The position numbers were made by a program, and so were the translations under genes. The notes under the pieces are model-generated. The model had not been told where the DNA came from, did no database searches, and saw only the letters and a program-made list of their open reading frames with translations. A stretch of 63,093 bases of DNA, from the NCBI GenBank assembly GCA_000403295.2, contig KE159610.1:857740-920832 (forward strand), written 5' to 3'. Positions 36,998-45,604 of the stretch are shown piece by piece. Each line of letters starts with the position of its first letter. Position 1 is the stretch's first letter. This DNA is from Lachnospiraceae bacterium M18-1. GTDB taxonomy: Bacteria; Bacillota; Clostridia; Lachnospirales; Lachnospiraceae.

Positions 36998-39340
36998 TCA
37001 CTTTTTCCCACGGAAATCCCCTGCGGAGGTAGACATCAGTTCAAAGAGCTTCGTGTTTTTAGGAAATATATTTTCAAACGGGACGAGGTTCCCCGAACAG
37101 CGAATCAGTCCGTGGCCTGCTCCTACATTAGTGATATAGGAAAGCTGATTGTCCGAAATGTTCAAAAGTCTTGCCAATTCTTCCCGGTCTGTGCTAGACT
37201 GGTTGAGTAAGATTAGAAATTCACTGTTCGCAAGCATCAGCCTGGCCGTATCTGACTTCAGCAGTTCCTCCACGTTCTGAGTTAACCCTGTCACAAAACC
37301 ATAATATTTCCGTATCCGCTTATAGAGCCGGTAGAAGAAATCGGCGCTATACTGGTACTGAAACAGCAGATAAAACTCGTCCGCAAAGATCCAGGTTGTT
37401 TTCCCTTTTTTCCAGTTCTGGATTACCCGGTTGAAAATGCTGTCCAGTGTGACCAACATTCCCAATGGCATGAGTTGTTCTCCTAACTCCCGGATATCAT
37501 AATCAATGATACGGCTTTTCGTATCCACATTGGTTGGCTGCGCAAAGGTATTCAGGCTTCCGTTAATAAATAGTTCTGAGGATAATGCCAATCCCCTTGC
37601 TTCTTCCTCCGGCTGAGCCATCAATTCCCGGTATAAATCTTTCAAGGTCGGAACCTGGCCCCTGAAACCGCCCCGGATATATTCCCGGTAAACATCCGCC
37701 GTGCATCTGTCCAGAATAGATTTTTCCTTTGCCGAAAGATTGCCCGCCCCTACCAACTGCTCAAACAGGGATAGGATGAACTCTGATTTCTCAATCAATG
37801 GGTTTTTGTCATCTCCATAGGCCGCATCCATGTCCAGAGCGTTCAGATGGGTGTCTGATGTTGCGGAAATACAGATTACTTCCCCATTCAGTGCTTCCAC
37901 CAGTGAGGCAAATTCTGACTCCGGATCTAGGATCAGGATGTCATCTTCTGTTGACAAAGCCAAATCTACGATCTCTTCCTTTGCCGAAAAGCTCTTGCCG
38001 GAACCGCTGACTCCCAATCGGAATGAATTCCCATTCAGAAGTTTTCGTCGGTCTGCCACGATCATGTTTTTGCTGACCGCATTCTGCCCGTAATAAATCC
38101 CGCCCGGCTGCATGATCTCCTGGGTATGAAATGGGATCAGCACCGCCGTGGATTCCGTGGTCAGTGTCCGCAGGGTATGAATCCTCCGCAGGCCATAGGG
38201 CAGTACCGTATTCATCCCGTCCACTTGCTGCCATTTTAAAACTGACATCTGGCAAAGATGTTTTCTGGCCACAGACAGCAATGTTTCCGTATCCGATTCC
38301 AATTGTTCCTTACTGTCAGCCATATGCACTATAGTCAGCAGTCCGAACATCATCCTCTGGTCTCTGGTAGTCAGGTCATCCAACATCTCCTTTGTCTCTT
38401 TTCTTTGCAGTTCCATATCATAGGGCACGACTGCGGAAAAGTTATTGTTTGCGTTCTGCCGTCTCTGCCAGGACGTTACATTTGTCTCTACTCCCAGGAG
38501 CCGGTTCTGAATCTCCTTTACCGCTTCATCCGTAGGCACCGGCAGGATATCAATGGACAGCATCAAATCCCGGCTTAGATCACACAACTCGGAAATCATA
38601 TTGTCCTTGATATAGCTGGCGTAGTCCTGCATGTACAGCACCTGCCCATACCGTTCATCTAATTTAAAATAATCTTTATGGAACTCCATGGAATCCGGAC
38701 AAATCCAGTTCTTGAAACTGCTCCCTTTTCTGGCAAATGCTTTCAGGTCAAAGGGATAGCACTGGGGCTGTTCTGCCCGGAAAAAGTCCCGGAATATCTG
38801 CAGCCGTTCTTCCGCATCCAGTTCTTCAGCTACAGAAGACAACTTCGCTAAATGCGTGACGATGTCCGTTCCTACCCTCGCAAAATAGGTTCTGGCTTCA
38901 TCCACATTTTTCTTATGGACACTGATGGTCAGATACCGCTCCTGCTGAATACTGTTATTCGTACCGCTGACCTTGGAGAGAAGCATCTCATTGTACTCCC
39001 ACCGATACTCGTCCAGGCCATCCCCTTTCATGGGAATTAACAGAGACTCTTCAAATTCTTCCTTGTTGATCCTCCGGTTATTCAGCGTGATCTTTGCCGA
39101 TGCTCCGGAGTCCAGGGCATTCAGGAGTTCAGAATAATCCAGAAACATTTCTGTCTTATCCGCTTTGCTGGCAATGGAATAATTGATATCCGAAAACCGG
39201 AAGGATTTTGAAAATTTATTGCCTACCTGAAAAATCCCATCCGGCCAGATCCGTTGGATGGGGATGGCCTGTTGGACAGACCGGGGAATTTTAAATTTCT
39301 CCCGATCCATCTTCTTTGCCTGATTCAGTGTTTTAATCAT
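36998..39340 (-). CDS. virB4: VirB4-type conjugation ATPase
   Basis: 780 residues from ATG 39340, chosen for AGGAGG 7 nt upstream; the longer frame has no site. It is the T4SS motor: an N-terminal VirB4 domain, then a RecA-like ATPase with Walker A GVSGSGKSFSAK near residue 445 and Walker B TTWIFADEFYLLF near 650. It powers substrate transfer and assembly at the cytoplasmic face. The gene overlaps the PrgI gene by 8 nt (ATGATTAA), so the two are translationally coupled. Confidence 0.93.
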   Translation of the reverse strand: MIKTLNQAKKMDREKFKIPRSVQQAIPIQRIWPDGIFQVGNKFSKSFRFSDINYSIASKADKTEMFLDYSELLNALDSGASAKITLNNRRINKEEFEESLLIPMKGDGLDEYRWEYNEMLLSKVSGTNNSIQQERYLTISVHKKNVDEARTYFARVGTDIVTHLAKLSSVAEELDAEERLQIFRDFFRAEQPQCYPFDLKAFARKGSSFKNWICPDSMEFHKDYFKLDERYGQVLYMQDYASYIKDNMISELCDLSRDLMLSIDILPVPTDEAVKEIQNRLLGVETNVTSWQRRQNANNNFSAVVPYDMELQRKETKEMLDDLTTRDQRMMFGLLTIVHMADSKEQLESDTETLLSVARKHLCQMSVLKWQQVDGMNTVLPYGLRRIHTLRTLTTESTAVLIPFHTQEIMQPGGIYYGQNAVSKNMIVADRRKLLNGNSFRLGVSGSGKSFSAKEEIVDLALSTEDDILILDPESEFASLVEALNGEVICISATSDTHLNALDMDAAYGDDKNPLIEKSEFILSLFEQLVGAGNLSAKEKSILDRCTADVYREYIRGGFRGQVPTLKDLYRELMAQPEEEARGLALSSELFINGSLNTFAQPTNVDTKSRIIDYDIRELGEQLMPLGMLVTLDSIFNRVIQNWKKGKTTWIFADEFYLLFQYQYSADFFYRLYKRIRKYYGFVTGLTQNVEELLKSDTARLMLANSEFLILLNQSSTDREELARLLNISDNQLSYITNVGAGHGLIRCSGNLVPFENIFPKNTKLFELMSTSAGDFRGKK

Positions 39341-40322
39341 CCGCATCCCTCCTGTTCTTCTGTCTGCTGTCCGGTCGAGCTGATTGCCTGTTGGGTAACT
39401 GGTTCCTGCGCCCACTGTCTGGCCGAGTTATTGGCCTCCCGGCTGACTGAACCCTCTGTTCACTGTTCGGACGGTTCCCCTGCCTTCTGGTTAACGGATT
39501 CCCGCGCTCACCATCTGATCGGCTTACCTTCCTGCTGTTCGGCTGATTCCTTAGTTCTCTATCCAGTGGGCTTATCTGCCTGCTAATCGGACAGGTTCTT
39601 TGTTCAATCTCTGTCCTTTTTCCTTCCACATTAGCTGAACGGGATCTCAGTTCTCCACTTAGGCGTCTTCTCTGCTCATTAGATGGACAGGTTTCTCGCC
39701 CACCGTTTGGTTGATTTCTTTGTCCATTGACCGAACAGATTCTTCGGCCTGTCTCTGGTTGTTTTTTTAACCTGTTGTCTGGTTGGATTTTCCGCGAACT
39801 ATTCACCTGCACTCTACGCTGATTTTTCTCTTTGACTTCTGATCTGCTGTTATTCAACAGTTTCCGACTCTGATTCTCCCTTTTCTTTTTTACCAGCTTT
39901 CGATTCACACGCTTCTTATCACATTTCCTGTCAGCTCTGTTTTTCTGATTCCTCTTTCTCTTTTTCTTCTCCGCTTTCCGTTTCTTTTTCCCAGTCTCGC
40001 CATCAGAAATCCTTTCCTTCATACATTGGTAATAAAGATCCTCCGGCTGGAACAGCAGCTTCTTCGGATACAGAAACTCGGACTTTATGAACGCCCATAC
40101 AAACTGTTCCGCAGTCATTCCGTGGTATCGGAAGAACCCGCAGAACGCAAAGGGAGCCGCTCCTGCCATACATAGCCATCCGGTGACTTCATCCCCTGCC
40201 ACACGCCGCAAGCTGAAATAAATTCCCACCGCGGCTGCCACCGCAAGCAGAGAACATGCCATCTGCCGGAAATCCAGTCCGAAAAACATAGCTTCACGGT
40301 ACTCCATGATCTCCTTATTCAT
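39333..40322 (-). CDS. PrgI family membrane protein with long basic tail
   Basis: 329 residues. The first ~110 are the PrgI (VirB3-like) domain with two membrane helices (MACSLLAVAAAVGIYFSL; LCMAGAAPFAFCGFF) and the FLYPKKLLFQPEDLYY motif. From about residue 115 on, ~210 residues are a low-complexity Arg/Lys/Asn/Gln-rich tail (KKKRKAEKKKRKRNQKN), with GlnArg/AsnArg-type repeats. PrgI proteins are usually ~120-150 residues, so the tail is an unusual extension. It may bind DNA or acidic surfaces under the membrane. It is upstream of and coupled to virB4. Confidence 0.88.
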   Translation of the reverse strand: MNKEIMEYREAMFFGLDFRQMACSLLAVAAAVGIYFSLRRVAGDEVTGWLCMAGAAPFAFCGFFRYHGMTAEQFVWAFIKSEFLYPKKLLFQPEDLYYQCMKERISDGETGKKKRKAEKKKRKRNQKNRADRKCDKKRVNRKLVKKKRENQSRKLLNNSRSEVKEKNQRRVQVNSSRKIQPDNRLKKQPETGRRICSVNGQRNQPNGGRETCPSNEQRRRLSGELRSRSANVEGKRTEIEQRTCPISRQISPLDRELRNQPNSRKVSRSDGERGNPLTRRQGNRPNSEQRVQSAGRPITRPDSGRRNQLPNRQSARPDSRQKNRRDADD

Positions 40323-40425
40323 TTTTACCTCTATCTACATCACCTCCACATATCTGAATCACTTCTTCATCTCCACCCCATTGCCTCTTGTTGGAATACT
40401 CAAATCCGCTTTATATTGCTTTTTT

Positions 40426-41265
40426 CTATAGTCCCATGATCTCTTTCACGATTCTATCTGATGCCTTAACCGCACCTACCAACACCAGTAAATTGAAGAC
40501 TAGTTCCCCTACATAATTCCATACGATTGTTACCGCTGACAGGCTCTGGTCACCAAGAGCCGGAGGGCTTGCCGCAAACGCCGAAAAGATAATACAGGCC
40601 AGGGCAATAATCGCTCCTTCCAGGCAGACTCCGGTATATGACCGGATAAAGTTCTTCCCTACGGACTGCGTCGTTTCTCCCGCAAAGGAAGAGATCGGGA
40701 TGGGAGCAATCGCCGTATACATATACAGCTTGAACATCCGGCCATAAACGGTCAGTATCATAATAAAGGACAAGACCGTGATCAAAAGGCTCCCCAACAA
40801 GGTGACGATCCATAAAGGGATTGATTCTAACATTCCCACGGATTCTATCTTCTCCACAATCTCCGCAGGCAGTTCCGTCACCCCCTGGGCCATCCCGGAA
40901 TTGCCCATGATCGTGGACACGACCCCCTGCACGATAGAAAATACGGCCGTTAAGAGTTCCATGCCATACATCACTGCGGCTTGCGCCAACGCAAAACGGA
41001 TGAATGCTTTCAATACATGCTCCGGTTTCTTGATGTCCGTATAGCTGGAACAGGTTTTTACGATTCCAACCGCAAAGAATAAGACCAACAGGCCATATCC
41101 GATAGCTTTCAGTCCGTCATTGACATTGACCATTACACTCCATATGGAACCGCCTTTAAAATTCTCCGGGCTTTGGGTCAGCAGCGTCCAGATCTCTGTC
41201 AGCTTATCATTCCACGTGGATAAGGCGGAGTTTAGGTTCTGGACAATCCAGTTATCACTTTCCAA
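40426..41265 (-). CDS. VirB6/TrbL-like conjugation membrane protein
   Basis: 279 residues. The start is a TTG with AAGGGGTG seven nt upstream. There are about six membrane helices after a short N-terminal region; the family (often called CD0411-like or TrbL/VirB6) forms the inner-membrane part of the T4SS channel. It lies between the pilin-like gene and prgI, its usual place. Confidence 0.85.
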   Translation of the reverse strand: MESDNWIVQNLNSALSTWNDKLTEIWTLLTQSPENFKGGSIWSVMVNVNDGLKAIGYGLLVLFFAVGIVKTCSSYTDIKKPEHVLKAFIRFALAQAAVMYGMELLTAVFSIVQGVVSTIMGNSGMAQGVTELPAEIVEKIESVGMLESIPLWIVTLLGSLLITVLSFIMILTVYGRMFKLYMYTAIAPIPISSFAGETTQSVGKNFIRSYTGVCLEGAIIALACIIFSAFAASPPALGDQSLSAVTIVWNYVGELVFNLLVLVGAVKASDRIVKEIMGL

Positions 41266-41307
41266 TCAGTTTCACCCCTTTCTTGCATCCATCCTGATAA
41301 AAAAGCA

Positions 41308-41673
41308 TCAGCCTATGATCAGATCCAGGATTTCCTTCGCAAAGGTAATAATGATCCCTCCGGCCAGTGTCAGGAACCCATTCGCTCTCTGGCTGGGGTC
41401 ATGGCTCTTTAAAGACAAACCCACCTGCACGATTCCGAAACCCAGCAGGATCATTCCAATCGCACGTATCAAGGAAAAGATAAAGGTAGACAGGTTATTG
41501 ATCACTGACAGCGGATCTCCGGCCGCATAAACCGTTACGCTTCCCATACAGAGCACAAAAACCATGGCTGTATATGTCGCAAACATTTTTCTTTGTCTGC
41601 AACTCATTGGCATGGGTACTGTTTTCTTTTGATTCTGGCTATTATATTTTTTTCTCATGTTATAAAATTTCAT
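41308..41673 (-). CDS. Maff2 family (VirB2-like) small membrane protein
   Basis: 121 residues from MKFYNMRKKYN, chosen for GGAGGAATGTGG directly before the ATG. It has a basic N-terminus, a signal-like helix (TAMVFVLCMGSVTVYAAG) and two further hydrophobic segments (FSLIRAIGMILLGFGIVQVGL; LAGGIIITFAKEILDLIIG), the pattern of the Maff2 pilin-like proteins of Tn1549-type elements. It begins just after the virD4 stop. Confidence 0.88.
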   Translation of the reverse strand: MKFYNMRKKYNSQNQKKTVPMPMSCRQRKMFATYTAMVFVLCMGSVTVYAAGDPLSVINNLSTFIFSLIRAIGMILLGFGIVQVGLSLKSHDPSQRANGFLTLAGGIIITFAKEILDLIIG

Positions 41674-41687
41674 CCACATTCCTCCAT

Positions 41688-42017
41688 TCAAAAAGGCTCT
41701 CCGGCAATATCTTCACCTGAGAGCAGTTCATAGTCTTCATATCGTTTTTCATCAAATGCCGGTACATCATGTGCCAGCGGTGCTTCCGCGTAATCATAAG
41801 GTGGATATCCTCCATCCTCTGTGTATTTGATATTCGGATGTTTCAATAGATCGTACTTCCGATCCATGACGGCATGCTCGCCACGAACAAATAAAAGGGC
41901 GTAGTCGTTATCCAACATTCGGACTTCATCAGGCATCAATAATTCTCGTCCACTCTGCTGAAAATTAGTGGAATAACTACCTGATTTTCCTTTTGTTTGG
42001 CCATAGGTATTGGTGTC
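41688..42017 (-). CDS. virD4: virD4 exon 3 (C-terminus of the coupling protein)
   Basis: 109 codons and stop: DTNTYGQTKGKSGSYS..., ending in the standard VirD4 tail (RELLMPDEVRMLDNDYALLFVRGE). Starts at 42017, right after the 3' end (CTCAT) of group II intron 1. Phase 0 joins it to exon 2: GAG ACT ATA | GAC ACC AAT. The longer frame seen to 42098 is intron sequence. Confidence 0.9.
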   Translation of the reverse strand, partial: DTNTYGQTKGKSGSYSTNFQQSGRELLMPDEVRMLDNDYALLFVRGEHAVMDRKYDLLKHPNIKYTEDGGYPPYDYAEAPLAHDVPAFDEKRYEDYELLSGEDIAGEPF

Positions 42018-42049
42018 ATGAGGTAAGCGCCTCGTGGACGCTCCCTCCC

Positions 42050-42083
42050 GAACCGTGCGGGCACCTCTCGATGCACACGGCTC
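42050..42083 (-). ncRNA. Domain V of group II intron 1
   Basis: A 34-nt hairpin beginning GAGCCGTGTGC and ending GCACGGTTC on the minus strand, the canonical catalytic domain V with its AGC triad. It lies 32 nt before the 3' splice site. Confidence 0.88.
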
Positions 42084-42107
42084 TCCATATGCCATCAACT
42101 AACAAAA

Positions 42108-43934
42108 TCAGTCTTTTCCGTGTATCTCACGGTGGCACGCCGGGCATACTGCCAGCGTTTTCCTATGGTTCTTTAACATAACTTTTTCCCACTCATATTT
42201 ACCGCTAAGGCTTTTCAGCCGTTTCACCTGATGAATCTCCACGTCATTTGTGTACTGTCCGCAGAGTTCACAGGTTTTGGAGCGCAGTTTTGCCGCTATG
42301 CGGTTCGGTTTATCATACCGCTTATAGGCGGGCAGGATATCTGCCTGCGGCACATTAGGCTTGTCCTTGCGGATAAAAGGCCCTCTGTAAAATACGCTCT
42401 CCTTCATACCGCCTTTTGTCTTATAAATGACTGTAAACCGTCCATTTCTGAAATATCTCTTTTTGATTTTTCTGGTCTTTGTGCGGTATTTATTTGCGAA
42501 TGTTTTCAACATACTATAATGCATTAAACTCGCATACTTGCTCATTGCGCATACATTACATGCCAGTGAGTAATAGTTGTACAAACCTCTGATTTCAGAG
42601 TTGTACTTTGACAGGATTTCGATATCCTTACGGTTAATGAGCTGTGGTCTGTGAATGGCTTTCCAATGCTCTTTTTGTGTAACTTTGTCCTTCTTGATAC
42701 GGATTGCGCCATACTCCAACAGTTTTGATTCCCATTTTTCATGCGGCATGTATAACTTTACTGCGCCGCTGTACCCCTTCACTTTCCTGCCTTGGCGTTT
42801 TGTGATTTCCCGGCTCTTTGAAATAGAGATATCATAGCCGAGGAATCTCGCCCGGTCAGTAGCATAGGTGATTTTGGTTTTCTCCACTGACAGCGTAAGG
42901 TTTAATTTTTCTTTGAGGAATACAGCAAGGTCTGCTTTTAATTCTTCCGCATCCCTTTTGCTCCCGATAATGCTTATGATAAAGTCATCCGCATAACGGA
43001 CGTATTGCAGGTTTTTATAGGTTTCATCCCTGAACTGCTTAGACGGGATTTCCCTCTGTTTCTCCCGCAGTCTGCGTAATTCCCCGGCACGTTCTTTCTT
43101 TTCGGCTTCGGTAAGCGTATCCCATACTTCCCTGTTCTGGCGCATGAACTTCTGCACTTCACGGTTCCGTCTGGCGTATTCCGGGTTCACTTTACGGTTT
43201 ACCCGGTTCCCTTTTATAAAGCCTTCTTTGTATTCCTCCACATACATATCCAATTCATGCAGGTAAATATTTGCCAATATGGGACTGATACCGGAACCCT
43301 GCGGAGTGCCGCAGTAAGTCCTGTTGTACTGCCATTGTTCCATATATCCGGCTTTCAGAAATTTCCACATCAATGAGATAAAAGCTTCGTCATCAATGCG
43401 CCTGCGCAGAATATCAATGATAACATGGTGGTCGAAGCTGTCAAAACATGCCTGAATGTCACCTTCCACAAACCAGTTTGCCCCCGCAAATGTCCGCTGT
43501 ATCTGTTCGAGGGCTGTATGGCAGCTCCTTTTCGGGCGGAATCCGTGGGAATAGTCGGAGAAGGTTGGCTCATAAATGCTTTCCAATATCATTCGGACTA
43601 CTTCCTGCACCAGCTTGTCATCCCCGGAAGGAATCCCAAGCGGACGCTTCTTACTGCTGTTTTTCTTTGCAATATATGTACGCCGTGCAGGTTTTGGGCG
43701 GTAAGAACGGTCTTTTAATGCGCTGATGATACGCTCTATTCTCGGACTGCTCATTCCGTCCAGTGTTTCACCATCCACACCCGGCGTCATGCTTCCCTCA
43801 TTGGCGTAGATATTTCTATATGCCAAAAGGTAAAACTCCGGGTTGTACAGGTTCCGGTAGAGCCTTTGGAACCTATACGATAAATCTTTAGACTGTTTGT
43901 TTAGGCTATTCAATACATCAGTTGGATTTCTCAT
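42108..43934 (-). CDS. ltrA: Group II intron-encoded reverse transcriptase/maturase with HNH nuclease
   Basis: 608 residues: RT fingers/palm (about 50-370) with YVRYADDFIIS as the active site, a maturase X domain (about 400-500) and a C-terminal HNH endonuclease (about 560-606; CELCGQ...EIHQVKRL...LAVCPACHREIH) with both Cys pairs and His residues. It helps the RNA splice and copies it into new sites (retrohoming). It looks complete and active. It is not closely similar to the protein of intron 2. Confidence 0.92.
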   Translation of the reverse strand: MRNPTDVLNSLNKQSKDLSYRFQRLYRNLYNPEFYLLAYRNIYANEGSMTPGVDGETLDGMSSPRIERIISALKDRSYRPKPARRTYIAKKNSSKKRPLGIPSGDDKLVQEVVRMILESIYEPTFSDYSHGFRPKRSCHTALEQIQRTFAGANWFVEGDIQACFDSFDHHVIIDILRRRIDDEAFISLMWKFLKAGYMEQWQYNRTYCGTPQGSGISPILANIYLHELDMYVEEYKEGFIKGNRVNRKVNPEYARRNREVQKFMRQNREVWDTLTEAEKKERAGELRRLREKQREIPSKQFRDETYKNLQYVRYADDFIISIIGSKRDAEELKADLAVFLKEKLNLTLSVEKTKITYATDRARFLGYDISISKSREITKRQGRKVKGYSGAVKLYMPHEKWESKLLEYGAIRIKKDKVTQKEHWKAIHRPQLINRKDIEILSKYNSEIRGLYNYYSLACNVCAMSKYASLMHYSMLKTFANKYRTKTRKIKKRYFRNGRFTVIYKTKGGMKESVFYRGPFIRKDKPNVPQADILPAYKRYDKPNRIAAKLRSKTCELCGQYTNDVEIHQVKRLKSLSGKYEWEKVMLKNHRKTLAVCPACHREIHGKD

Positions 43935-44565
43935 GATGCCTCACGCACCTTCCTTTCTTTCTCTGTATTAAAAGCATACTGCTCCCCTTCGTCATGTGGG
44001 CGGCTCTCCCGCTTCCGTTTTTACGGCTATCCCTGTAAATCCAGAGTCCACGGGCTACTATGGGAGCTGTGTAACCATGCCCGCATATGGGCGGGTTTAG
44101 GTCATCCCCGGTAGCGTATGCCATACTTAGCGTTCCGTGTTGTCGGTAATCTTTGTAGATATGTGGCGTTCGCCGTTCAACCTAATCTAAGGCTTGCCCT
44201 GCTTTGGATATCGCACGTCTGCCGACGATTGAGCGACAGACGCCAAAGCACCGTGCGTTTCATCTTCTTTCGCACGTAGGCCAGATACTCCCAGGCTCCG
44301 GCTACCAATCAAGCAGTTTAGCTTTCATCCTCATACACGGATTTTCATCCCCACATAAAACAGCGGTTAGAAGATTGCGCCGTTTTATGCCAGTTATAGC
44401 GTTAATAGTGGCGGCTATAACAACGACATGCTACACTCCCCAGAGGGTTTCCCCTCACGGATAAGTCGTGGAATGATAGACTATAAATTTTCACCGTCCT
44501 TTCTTTGATATCTTTGTCTACCGCTTGCTAAAGGCGGTTTATGGCATACACCCTAACGGGCGCAC

Positions 44566-45491
44566 TATAGTCTCCTTTCCGAGCAGTTCGGAGATGTACT
44601 TATGGGTTTCCTTTTCGTTGCCGCCGAGGTATAAAAGTTCGTCACAATTACCGGCGAGACTTTCCCAGGAATCCTTAAAAAGCGCCTTGATCTGGCTCAT
44701 GTTCTGTACTATAATACTGCATGAAATGGAGCGTGAACGCATGGTTGCCAGAATCTTTTCAAAATCATCTGGCAGAGCGACATTTGCCCACTCATCCATA
44801 ATGCAGTGCACCGGGATTGGCAGCTTTCCACCATGGAGACGGTCTGCCACATAATACAGGGTCTGGAATAACTGGCTGTAGATCATGCCTACCAGGTAGT
44901 TCAGACTGGTATCCGCGTCGGGAATGCAGCAGAATAATGCCACCTTCTTTTCTCCGATACTGGCAAGATCCAGTTCATCGGTACAGGTTAGATCTGCAAT
45001 CTGCTTCAGGTTGAATGCCGCCAAACGGACACCAACGGAAATCAAAATACTTTTCGCTGTCTTGCCCGCCGCCTGCTTGTAAATATGGTACTGCTTAACC
45101 GCAATGCTCTCCGGTTCACGCATTTCCAGCCGCTCAAATAAAATATCCAACGGCGACTCGTAATCTTCATCTTCTTCCTTCACCTGGGCCGAAGCTAACA
45201 TTTCCATGATCATCGGGAAATTCTGTTCTTCCGGCGGTGCTTCATGTAAGAGATACATCATCAGTGCCTGTAAGAGAGCGGTCTCGCTCTTCTCCCAGAA
45301 CGGATCGGATGACTGGGAACCTTTGGGTGTGGTATTTTTGATCAGGTTACTGATCAGCCGCAGCACATCCTTGTCATCCTGCACATACTGGAACGGGTTA
45401 TAGCAAAAAGACGTATCCGGATGGATCAGGTCGAACACCCGCACCTCATACCCTTTCTTTTTCAGCAGCCCGCCTGTCTTCCGAAGGAGTT
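44566..45491 (-). CDS. virD4: virD4 exon 2 (central ATPase part of the coupling protein)
   Basis: 926 nt. Preceded by the last nucleotide of exon 1 it makes 309 codons, from ELLRKTGGLLKKKGYEVRVFDLI to ELLGKETI. It contains the Walker B CIMDEWANVALP (about residue 391 of the joined protein) and the rest of the TraG/VirD4 all-helical and ATPase regions. It starts after intron 2 (…CGCTAT | AACTCC) and ends at intron 1. Confidence 0.9.
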
Positions 45492-45541
45492 ATAGCGATA
45501 GGTAAGGCTTTGAAGTTATCTCCACCTTTTCCCCCGCTCTA

Positions 45542-45575
45542 CACCGTACATGACCCTTTCAGGTCATACGGCGTG
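45542..45575 (-). ncRNA. Domain V of group II intron 2
   Basis: A 34-nt hairpin with outer stem CACGCCGTA/TACGGTG and a GAAA-type tip (CTGAAAGG). Its catalytic triad reads CGC, unlike the AGC of intron 1, so the two introns belong to different structural groups. Confidence 0.8.
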
Positions 45576-45604
45576 CCATCGTGTTTTCGTAAATCATAGA
45601 TTAT

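Larger units (their letters stand above)
42018..44565 (-). mobile_element. Group II intron 1 in virD4
   Basis: 2548 bp, same strand as its host gene. The 5' end is GTGCGCCCG (matches GUGYG) and the 3' end ...CTTACCTCAT (AY rule). Domain V is clear at 42050-42083, domain VI follows, and the reverse transcriptase gene sits before them, in domain IV. Splicing restores the virD4 frame exactly. Confidence 0.92.

Noticed and set aside
44539..44565. Natural C-terminus 'VRPLGCMP' for the central VirD4 frame
   Set aside because: These codons are the first bases of group II intron 1 (GTGCG...); the real continuation is exon 3.
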